Origin: Rathayibacter_A sp036510655
GTDB lineage: Bacteria; Actinomycetota; Actinomycetes; Actinomycetales; Microbacteriaceae
DNA: 64,000 nucleotides
Assembly (NCBI GenBank): GCA_036510655.1
Contig: DATCDQ010000021.1
Span: 1-64,000 of the forward strand
Direction of reading: 5' to 3'
Part shown: positions 1-5,645 of the stretch, piece by piece
How the letters are laid out: the number at the start of each line of letters is the position of its first letter
Position numbering within the stretch: position 1 is the stretch's first letter
Program-made: the position numbers and the translations under genes
Notes under the pieces: generated by a model
Told to the model about the DNA's origin: nothing
Database searches by the model: none
The model's input: only the letters and a program-made list of their open reading frames with translations

Positions 1-184
1 AAGCCCGAGCCGACAAGAACCACTGGGAATAAACACAATCGGTCGTGCTGGCGGCTGGCCACAACTCGCCGCCAGTACCACCTACCCAGAAAAGGAGTAC
101 CACCTCGGTGGACTAGAGGTACCTACTAAGGCTACTCGCCAGCCGAACGCCGCCGAACCGGAAGGCAGATGTAGAACCAGTTTG
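1..184. other. left-edge stretch with no recognised gene
   Basis: No convincing coding region is seen. One frame is open from the window edge to a stop at 124-126, but its product is basic and unrecognisable. A 10-bp direct repeat (AGTACCACCT) lies at 74-83 and 96-105. A short dyad (CCACC-TC-GGTGG) lies at 100-111. The stretch may be intergenic or scar DNA upstream of the promoter that follows. Confidence 0.4.
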
Positions 185-240
185 GTACCGATTGGTGTGC
201 ATAGCTTGTGCCCGGCCGGAACGCCTGGTACGTTAAGTGC
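185..240 (+). promoter_or_regulatory. promoter/operator copy 1, upstream of the F420-type oxidoreductase
   Basis: A -35-like TTGTGC (206-211) and a -10-like TACGTT (229-234) are separated by 17 bp. The 24 bp at 185-208 match 1694-1717 with three mismatches, including 15 identical bases (GGTGTGCATAGCTTG), and TACGTTAAG recurs at the same place. The second copy lies in front of the tetR gene and a divergent SDR remnant. The shared block is therefore a likely TetR operator combined with promoter elements. That the regulator binds here is inference. Confidence 0.55.
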
Positions 241-426
241 CCACGTCGGTGTACCTAATCGGGCGGCTGCGTTGACGCAACCTGACGCAGCGGGTGAGAG
301 GCGATGAGCAGCATGCGGCGGCGCCTGACAGGCGGCACTGCCCGAGCCTGTCGGAGCCGACGCGCTGGACCTGACCCGGACGAACGAGACACAGCGAACG
401 ATCAAGAACACGGAAGAGAGCACATC

Positions 427-1041
427 ATGAGCAGCATCAGCATCATCGGCGCGGGGAACATGGCCAGCGCCATCGGTGCCCTGGCCCTCAAGGCCGGCAA
501 CACCGTCGAGATCGTAGGTCGGGATGCGGCCAAGGCCGCGGCCCTGGCCAGCGCGCTCGGCAACGGCGCCACGGCCGGAACGTGGGGCGCCGCCCCGACC
601 GGTGACATCGTCATCCTCGCCGTGCTGTTCGACAGTGCCGTACCGATCGTCAGCGAGTACGGGGACGCACTGGCCGGCAAGATCGTCGTCGACATCACCA
701 ACCCCTTCAACGCCAGTGCCACCGGGCTGGCCATCCCCCACGACACCTCCGTCGCGCAGATGGTCGCCGATGCCGCCCCTGCAAGTACCCATGTCGTGAA
801 GGCGTTCAACACCCTCTTCCGCGACGTCCTGGCCGCGGGCGGGGTGGACGTGTTCGTGGCCGGCGATGACGCGCAGGCCAAGGCGAGCCTGTCAGCGTTC
901 ATCGAAAGTCTCGGCCTTCGCCCGATGGATGCCGGCGACCTGAGCATGGCGCACTGGCTGGAGGGAGCGGGCCTGCTGGAGATGGGCCTGGCCCGTAATG
1001 GCGTGGGGTTCAACTTCTCCCTGGGCGTCAAGCTCGGCTGA
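427..1041 (+). CDS. NAD(P)-binding oxidoreductase of the F420-dependent NADP reductase family
   Basis: The 204-residue product starts with a Rossmann fold: IGAGNMAS near residues 6-13 is the dinucleotide loop, followed by the NADPH-dependent F420 reductase-like core (NTVEIVGRD, then VVDITNPFN in the middle). The family transfers hydride between NADP and F420 or related cofactors. The actual substrate here is unknown. The ATG at 427 was chosen because GGAAGAGAG lies 7-8 bases upstream and the Rossmann motif begins at once; a longer reading from 304 adds a low-quality arginine-rich leader. The gene is convergent with tetR and overlaps its end by 14 bp. Its promoter resembles the one next to tetR, which suggests control by that regulator. 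Confidence 0.85.
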   Translation: MSSISIIGAGNMASAIGALALKAGNTVEIVGRDAAKAAALASALGNGATAGTWGAAPTGDIVILAVLFDSAVPIVSEYGDALAGKIVVDITNPFNASATGLAIPHDTSVAQMVADAAPASTHVVKAFNTLFRDVLAAGGVDVFVAGDDAQAKASLSAFIESLGLRPMDAGDLSMAHWLEGAGLLEMGLARNGVGFNFSLGVKLG

Positions 1042-1672
1042 GTTCGCCGCCGGACCTCGCGCGCGGCCCCGTCCCGGTTGACAGGTTCACGCCTGCGCCG
1101 GGCGGTACCGCCGGCGTGGGGATGGCGGTATCGATAAGGACGGCTGCGATGGCGGTGGCGGTGGTGTCGGTGTTGAGGACGCGGCTTCGGGCCGAGGCGC
1201 CATCCAGGAGCAGTGCCAGTTGCTCGCCGAGCTGTTCGGGGTTGGCGGCGCCGGCCTCGCGGGCGGTCTCGGTCAGCCGCGCCGCGAAGGCCGTCTTGTA
1301 GTCGCGGGCGAGTACGCGTGCCGGATGGCTCGGGTCGGCGATCTCCACCGCCGCCGCGATGAATGGGCACAGGGGCGCGTGGATGTCGAAGACGGCCAGG
1401 AGCCGCTGGCGGGGTGTGAGGTCGGTACGGTCGAAGACCTCGGGCAGGATGTCGGGATCGAATCGGCGCAGGTGCTCGGCGATCAGCTCGTCCTTGCCGG
1501 CGAAGTGCTGGTAGAGCGTGCGCTTGGACACTCCAGCCACCGCGCAGAGCTGGTCCATGCCGGTGCAGTTGATGCCCTGATCGCGGAACAGCTGCTGCGA
1601 CGCGCCGAGGATGCGTTCGCGTGCGCCCCTACCGCGGCGCAGTCCTCGCGGCCCCTTCTCCAGCTCCGTCAC
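1028..1672 (-). CDS. TetR/AcrR family transcriptional regulator
   Basis: The N-terminal 65 residues carry a classic TetR helix-turn-helix: ARERILGASQQLFRDQG followed by CAVAGVSKRTLYQHFAGKDE. The remaining variable ligand domain ends in a Pro/Gly-rich tail of about 25 residues that overlaps the neighbouring oxidoreductase gene. Start chosen is GTG at 1672 (VTELEKG). An ATG at 1711 would add 13 residues but lies inside the promoter-like repeat. The gene is divergent from a decayed SDR gene. It probably represses itself, the SDR remnant and the oxidoreductase. The ligand is unknown. Confidence 0.88.
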   Translation of the reverse strand: MTELEKGPRGLRRGRGARERILGASQQLFRDQGINCTGMDQLCAVAGVSKRTLYQHFAGKDELIAEHLRRFDPDILPEVFDRTDLTPRQRLLAVFDIHAPLCPFIAAAVEIADPSHPARVLARDYKTAFAARLTETAREAGAANPEQLGEQLALLLDGASARSRVLNTDTTATAIAAVLIDTAIPTPAVPPGAGVNLSTGTGPRARSGGELSRA

Positions 1673-1693
1673 ACGACCAGTGTACCCCAATCG

Positions 1694-1747
1694 GTACTGC
1701 TCGGTGTGCATAGCTTGACACTCCCTGCACCCGTCCGATACGTTAAG
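1694..1747 (+). promoter_or_regulatory. promoter/operator copy 2, tetR-SDR intergenic
   Basis: TTGACA (1715-1720) and TACGTT (1739-1744) are 18 bp apart, a good sigma-70-type pair reading rightward into the SDR remnant. The upstream 24 bp duplicate promoter copy 1 at 185-208. An 11-bp element CCAATCGGTAC (1687-1697) occurs inverted at 185-195. The block lies just upstream of the tetR start, so it can also serve as the tetR operator. Confidence 0.55.
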
Positions 1748-1774
1748 CACACAATCAGGTGTATATACGATCGG

Positions 1775-2068
1775 CGGGGCGCGATCGACGTGTTGTGGGC
1801 AAGTGCCAGGACGGGCGAGCAGGGCAGGCTCGGCGAGATCACCGAGGAGCACTTCGATGCCGCCTTCTCGCTGAACGCGCGCGGCACACTGTTCACGGTC
1901 CAGAAGGCGCTACCGCTGTTCAACATGGAGGCTCGATCGTGATGACCGGGTCAAAAGATGGGCCGCCCCGAAGAGATCGCGACGGCCACGTTGTTCCTCG
2001 CCTCAAACGACTCAAGCAACATCAACGGCATGGAGCTATTCGTCGATGGCGGCACCACAGTGATCTGA
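1775..2068 (+). pseudogene. decayed short-chain dehydrogenase/reductase (SDR) gene
   Basis: Translation from about 1775 gives recognisable SDR sequence (IDVLWASARTG, then EITEEHFDAAFSLNARGTLF, then TVQKALPLFN). A single-base loss near 1924-1925 moves the next piece (GGSIVMTGS) to another frame. About 70 residues containing the YxxxK catalytic site are then missing, and the C-terminal piece MGRPEEIATATLF...ELFVDGGTTVI resumes from 1958 to the stop at 2066-2068. The N-terminal TGxxxGIG cofactor loop is also absent: the homology begins about 30 bp after the -10 element. The gene cannot make an active enzyme. Its intact promoter duplicates the oxidoreductase promoter, so it was probably once a TetR target. 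Confidence 0.8.
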
Positions 2069-2290
2069 GCGCGTCAGCGCCGCGCCGCGACGATCGACTC
2101 AATGCATGGGGTCAGGAACTTCGGATCGTGCATGACGCTCTTCGCCGCCAAGTTGTCGAACTTCGGCTGGCGATCAAGCGCGGCGCTCCCCCGCCGACGC
2201 TGACCGAAGATCTCCGGCTTTTCTGCGTCGGATTTTGCGGCGCATTGACCACGCACCACACCGCGGAGGATGGAGGCGATCATGACCTCC
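2062..2290 (+). pseudogene. hemerythrin-like (HHE) domain fragment
   Basis: The frame containing RLNAWGQELRIVHDALRR and, later, FCGALTTHHTAEDGG matches the first half of actinobacterial hemerythrin-like proteins: the His of IVHDALRR and the HHxxED cluster are family iron-ligand positions. No plausible start codon precedes it, and the frame loses similarity right after the EDGG motif, so the second helix pair is missing. It abuts the SDR remnant, so both look like debris of one deletion-prone segment. The family call is by recognition and needs a profile search. Confidence 0.55.
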
Positions 2291-2440
2291 GACTTCGGAT
2301 TCGAAGAACGCCAGCTCGTCGAGCTCATGGACACAATGAGCGACGAGGCAGTACCGCTCGCACACCCTCTGCAACCTGCCTCAGCATCAGCGTGCCTCGA
2401 TAACATCGCGGATGGCGTAGCGGTGCATCGAGACGCCTGA
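2282..2440 (+). CDS. small unassigned ORF (52 aa) with a strong ribosome binding site
   Basis: An ATG at 2282 follows GGAGG by five bases, a better site than most genes here have. The product begins MTSDFGFEERQLVELMDTM and is not recognised. The last third runs antisense through the end of the reductase gene, so the C-terminus probably is not native. It may be the 5' stub of a gene lost in the same event that truncated the hemerythrin-like frame. Confidence 0.25.
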   Translation: MTSDFGFEERQLVELMDTMSDEAVPLAHPLQPASASACLDNIADGVAVHRDA

Positions 2441-2977
2441 TCCGAACGATCGCTGCTCACGTAGATCCAGTTCGATCGGCACCTCGTAGTCGTCGAACAG
2501 CGGTCTACCGAAGCCGAGGATCGAGGGATGGGTGAACAGCAGCAACTCGTCAAGAAGCCCTGCCCGGAGCAGCTGTGTGGCGAGCGCCGCGCCGCCCACA
2601 CCGATGCTGCCGTGGGTGCCGGCGCGCAGGGCGGCGAGGTGCTCGATCGCGTCGTCTCCGCCGAAGATCCGGGTGTTGTAATCGGCGCTGCTGCGGGTGC
2701 CGGAGACCAGCACCTTGGGCTTGGCGGTCCAGATCTCGCCATACTCACGCATGTAATCGGGCAGCGACGCGTCCTCGCGCGACCGCGGCCAGTACTCCTC
2801 CATGACCTCGTAGACGACCCGGCCCTGGACCATGAGCGCGAGCGCCTGTGCCCGGGCATTGAACTCGCGGTGCAGTTCCTCGTCGATCCGCAGCCATTCA
2901 CCGGCGCCGTTGTCCCCAGGAAGCTGCTCGATCCGCAGGTCGAGTGACACGTTCATCCAATATAAGAAGTGGCCCAT
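2387..2977 (-). CDS. RibD C-terminal/dihydrofolate reductase-like family protein
   Basis: The 196-residue product has the RibD_C/DHFR-like fold signature: an N-terminal MNVSLDLRIE strand, PKVLVSGTRSSADYNTRIF in the middle and GGAALATQLLRAGLLDELLLFTHPSILGFGRPLF near the end, the typical cofactor-binding and C-terminal region. Members are NADPH-dependent reductases, mostly of unknown substrate. The start at 2977 has an excellent ribosome binding site (AGGAGGAGAAG directly before ATG). A perfect 13-bp palindrome lies about 22 bp upstream of the start. It is a single gene; its 3' end overlaps a small opposite-strand ORF. Confidence 0.85.
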   Translation of the reverse strand: MGHFLYWMNVSLDLRIEQLPGDNGAGEWLRIDEELHREFNARAQALALMVQGRVVYEVMEEYWPRSREDASLPDYMREYGEIWTAKPKVLVSGTRSSADYNTRIFGGDDAIEHLAALRAGTHGSIGVGGAALATQLLRAGLLDELLLFTHPSILGFGRPLFDDYEVPIELDLREQRSFGSGVSMHRYAIRDVIEAR

Positions 2978-2999
2978 CTTCTCCTCCTACGAATAGTGA

Positions 3000-3012
3000 T
3001 TGCATTATGCAA
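3000..3012. promoter_or_regulatory. perfect 13-bp palindrome, likely operator of the RibD-like gene
   Basis: TTGCAT-T-ATGCAA is a perfect inverted repeat, 23-35 bp upstream of the reductase start codon and next to its ribosome binding site, where a repressor would block transcription. The form resembles MarR- or PadR-type sites, but the regulator is not evident in the window. Confidence 0.5.
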
Positions 3013-3082
3013 CTACTACCGTGAGAACGAAACGCCTGTCTGGCAGGAATCGTGGAACCACGGTCCGGATGCCCGATCGACG

Positions 3083-3099
3083 CCGCCTACGCGGCGGCA
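3083..3099. terminator. GC-rich hairpin in the gap after the patatin gene
   Basis: GCCGCC (3083-3088) and GGCGGC (3094-3099) pair around a five-base loop. It lies 103 bp past the stop of the leftward patatin-like gene. No T-run follows, so termination is uncertain. Confidence 0.25.
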
Positions 3100-3201
3100 T
3101 CCGACTCGACATCGCCGTGACCGACCTGCATATCGCGCTGGTCGGCGCAACCGCGATCGAAATCGTTTGAGCCTCCACAGGGTCGACTGGTTTCGCAGGC
3201 A

Positions 3202-4143
3202 TCAAAGCCAGAATTTGGGGAGCCGCTCGGCGAGTGCTCTGCCTTGGTCGTAACCGGCTCGAGCGGCGGGTGGACGTAGCGACAGATCCATCGCGTTGGC
3301 GCCGAACATGTGCTCGGAGGTGCTGTCGGGGAAGATCGTCTCGACCCTGCTGCCGCCTGCGCGCAGCTCGTCGACCTGTGTTGCGAGATGCGTGCCCCAG
3401 TGCGCCGGATGCAGTGATCTGCCGCCGAACGGTGACAGCACCAGCACCCGCTCGTATCCGGCTGCCAGATCGGCATTTTCGCTGGATCGACGGTAGCCGC
3501 CGTCGATGTATCGGTTGTCACCGATCCTGTAGGGAAGGCCACTGGCACAGCTGGCGGCCACGGCGTCCGCCAGGTCGACGCCACTGCGGCGGTCGAACAC
3601 GACCGGTTCACCGGTCTGGGCATCAACCGCGGTGATGATCACCTTTCGTCGCGGCCAGTTCTGACTGGGCAGCCGGGAGGCGACAGTTGCGCGCCACCGC
3701 GTTTGCCAGGAACCGTCCGACGCCGCATCCAGCTCGAGCGCCGCCGCACCCAGTCTGCGACGCATATCGGCCGCATCCTGCGAGGAGGTGATGATTTTGC
3801 TCAGCCGCTCCATTTGGTCCGTCACCGGCCGGCCAGGGTTGGCTCTCTGGTCGGATCCGACCGGACCGGTGCGTTTCTGGGGTGCAGCGGCAAGGATGGC
3901 GGCAAGCAGCTCGGCCGGGGCCGCGCCAGCTAACTGGGCTGCGGCCGTCGAGCCGGCCGACGTGCCGATGGTCAGGTCGGCTGTGGTCACATCCAACCCC
4001 GCGTCGAACAGGCCGGCGATGACGCCGATCAGCCAGGCATTGCCGGTCGATCCGCCACCACCGAGGACCAGCGCCGTGCGAGAGTGGTGTTCCGAGACGT
4101 CGTGAGAGGTCGTCTCCGAGTTGTGCTGAAGTGAATGATTCAT
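3202..4143 (-). CDS. patatin-like phospholipase family protein
   Basis: This 313-residue product shows the full patatin signature: the glycine-rich oxyanion loop GGGGSTGNAW (about residues 29-38), the nucleophile elbow GTSAG with Ser62, and the DGG motif (about residue 214) that supplies the catalytic Asp. Such enzymes hydrolyse acyl esters of lipids with a Ser-Asp dyad. No signal peptide is seen, so it is probably cytoplasmic or peripheral. The ATG at 4143 has only a weak ribosome binding site. A short ORF with a strong one lies 46 bp upstream on the same strand. The role is unknown; lipid turnover is the family default. Confidence 0.88.
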   Translation of the reverse strand: MNHSLQHNSETTSHDVSEHHSRTALVLGGGGSTGNAWLIGVIAGLFDAGLDVTTADLTIGTSAGSTAAAQLAGAAPAELLAAILAAAPQKRTGPVGSDQRANPGRPVTDQMERLSKIITSSQDAADMRRRLGAAALELDAASDGSWQTRWRATVASRLPSQNWPRRKVIITAVDAQTGEPVVFDRRSGVDLADAVAASCASGLPYRIGDNRYIDGGYRRSSENADLAAGYERVLVLSPFGGRSLHPAHWGTHLATQVDELRAGGSRVETIFPDSTSEHMFGANAMDLSLRPPAARAGYDQGRALAERLPKFWL

Positions 4144-4189
4144 GGTCGTAGCTTTCTGAGAGTGCGTGGCAAGCGCTCCCCCGCGACAG

Positions 4190-4249
4190 CTACGTCAGTC
4201 GCGCGATCGTGAACTCGAAAGGAGCGCCCAGAGTGGACAGTGTGTGCAT
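4190..4249 (-). CDS. 19-residue ORF upstream of the patatin gene, possible leader peptide
   Basis: GAGGAGGTG stands 6 bases before an ATG that opens a 19-codon frame (MHTLSTLGAPFEFTIARLT, then TAG). The site is far stronger than the one at the patatin start, which follows 46 bp downstream. A regulatory leader peptide or a gene remnant are both possible. No attenuator hairpin was identified. Confidence 0.3.
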   Translation of the reverse strand: MHTLSTLGAPFEFTIARLT

Positions 4250-4343
4250 CGGGCTCACCTCCTCGAATCGTGTCACGTTCGACGAGAACTCTACCGGTTT
4301 GGGCGCGGCGTGCCAACCGCGACCGAGGAGCCTATCCGAAGAT

Positions 4344-4383
4344 GTCAAGTCTCCTTGACTTGACTCTCCGCTCCGCTTACGAT
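4344..4383 (+). promoter_or_regulatory. palindromic operator and promoter of the membrane protein-XRE pair
   Basis: GTCAAG-TCTC-CTTGAC (4344-4359) is a perfect dyad that overlaps a -35-like TTGACT (4355-4360). A 17-bp spacer leads to the -10-like TACGAT (4378-4383). The ATG at 4390 lies 7 bases after the -10, so transcription should start at or next to the start codon, giving a leaderless mRNA. The dyad on the -35 fits autorepression by the downstream XRE protein (inference). Confidence 0.6.
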
Positions 4384-4389
4384 CAAAGA

Positions 4390-4806
4390 ATGACAAGCGA
4401 CCTTGACTCCGGCGGAGAATCGCCGATTGAACTGCGACGCCGACGCATCTTCCGCGTGCGGATCTGGGTCGGAACCGGCTGCTACTTGCTTGCGAGTTTC
4501 GCACTCTACCAGTGGGGTCATGGCGCCAGCCCCTGGCGTGTCATCTGGGCGGTGCTGCCGCTGCTTTTCTTCGCGTGGAACGTGATCGTCATCGTGCTGC
4601 GCATGCGCCAGCTCGACGAGTACCAGATCAAGCTGCTCTTCCCTCCACTGGCGGTCGGATTCACCGTGGCGATGTTCGCCGCCGTCACTCTGGGCACTCT
4701 CAGCGCTGCCGGGTTCACCGTGCCCAATGGCGGATGGCCCGTGGCCATCATCGGGATGGTCGCGTGGGGGTTCACCAGCCTCGTGACCGGCGCCCCCAAA
4801 GCCTGA
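4390..4806 (+). CDS. small integral membrane protein cotranscribed with an XRE regulator
   Basis: A 138-residue protein with a charged N-terminus followed by four hydrophobic segments (from GTGCYLLASFALYQW, VIWAVLPLLFFAWNVIVIVL, LAVGFTVAMFAAVTLGTL and WPVAIIGMVAWGFTSL). No catalytic motif is seen. The start at 4390 is set by a strong promoter whose -10 ends six bases upstream; longer readings would begin upstream of the promoter. Its TGA overlaps the ATG of the next gene by one base (TGATG), so the two are translationally coupled. Small multi-pass proteins paired with 65-70-residue XRE regulators are common in Gram-positives, usually without a known function. Confidence 0.75.
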   Translation: MTSDLDSGGESPIELRRRRIFRVRIWVGTGCYLLASFALYQWGHGASPWRVIWAVLPLLFFAWNVIVIVLRMRQLDEYQIKLLFPPLAVGFTVAMFAAVTLGTLSAAGFTVPNGGWPVAIIGMVAWGFTSLVTGAPKA

Positions 4807-5009
4807 TGGAGAACCTGATCCGTTCGGAACGCGAACAGCGCGGATGGACGCAGGCGACGCTCGCCGTGCATCTAGAAGTGTCACGCCAGACCATCGTTGC
4901 GCTCGAGACTGGCAAGTACGACCCATCGCTCCCGCTGGCGTTTCGCATCTCTCGTCTCTTCGACAAGCCGATCGAAGGCCTCTTCGCCCCCGCAGTCAAT
5001 TCCCGATAG
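4806..5009 (+). CDS. small XRE-family helix-turn-helix regulator
   Basis: The 67-residue protein is almost entirely one HTH domain: LIRSEREQRGWTQATLAVHL, then EVSRQTIVALETGKYDPSL and LAFRISRLFDKPIEGLFAP, the YozG/YgzD-like compact XRE type. It overlaps the membrane gene by one base and depends on it for translation. The palindrome over the shared -35 is the obvious candidate site for autoregulation. Confidence 0.88.
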   Translation: MENLIRSEREQRGWTQATLAVHLEVSRQTIVALETGKYDPSLPLAFRISRLFDKPIEGLFAPAVNSR

Positions 5010-5070
5010 AGACCACCCGAAGTGTCGCCTTCGGAGCGAAACCATGGTTTTTAGGGATGCTCGATCGCGG

Positions 5071-5436
5071 TTACGCAGTTATGCGTACGATGACGGTGAT
5101 CGCGTAGTAGAGGAACCCGACGGTCCCAATAATCATCCCGGCGATCGCGAGGCCTCGACCTCGCGCGGTCCCGCGTCGTGCGGCTCGAAATCCGTTCGCA
5201 GACAGCATCGCGCCGATGACCCCGAGGAATCCGAAGACGATCACGCTTACGCACGAAACGATGAAGCCCCAGATTGCCGTCTTGCTGAACGGCAGCTGCT
5301 GCGGCCGAGCCGACGGCCCTGGGTATGGGGGAAGCGAGCCCGATATATATCCTCGTTCACCGGCCGGGGATGACCCCTCGACCGCTGAAAAGGGAGAATC
5401 GTCGTTTGGCGGTACCGGTGGCGGGTAATCAGTCAT
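5071..5436 (-). CDS. DUF4190 domain membrane protein
   Basis: A 121-residue protein with a Pro-rich cytoplasmic N-terminus (about residues 1-50) followed by two membrane helices (IWGFIVSCVSVIVFGFLGVI and GLAIAGMIIGTVGFLYYAIT) joined by a short basic loop containing ANGFRAARRGTARGRG. This two-helix hairpin is typical of DUF4190. The function is unknown. It lies 209 bp downstream of the HelR gene on the same strand; that gap holds no gene that can be supported. Confidence 0.7.
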   Translation of the reverse strand: MTDYPPPVPPNDDSPFSAVEGSSPAGERGYISGSLPPYPGPSARPQQLPFSKTAIWGFIVSCVSVIVFGFLGVIGAMLSANGFRAARRGTARGRGLAIAGMIIGTVGFLYYAITVIVRITA

Positions 5437-5645
5437 ATCTGACGTGGCAGCTTTCGATTCGTCGGTGAGCCCAGCATTGACGAGATCACTCTATTGCTGC
5501 TTGCGCCGAAGGTAACTCATTCCATCGACCGATCAAGCGCCCTCATACCAGTGGCGAGCCTGCGTCATGTGCGCGTCTCCGCTTGGTCACGAAAGCGGGC
5601 AATCCGGCCGGGCCGAAGCGGAAGAACGGGTACGCGATCACGACG

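Noticed and set aside
3013..3201. A further gene remnant in the gap between the RibD-like and patatin-like genes
   Set aside because: One frame gives a short Val/Ile-rich end piece, but there is too little sequence to assign to any family.
5437..5645. A possible C-terminal gene remnant (frame containing YPFFRFGPAGLPAF) downstream of helR
   Set aside because: The frame is short, has no start, and no family is recognised; the stretch is left as an intergenic gap.
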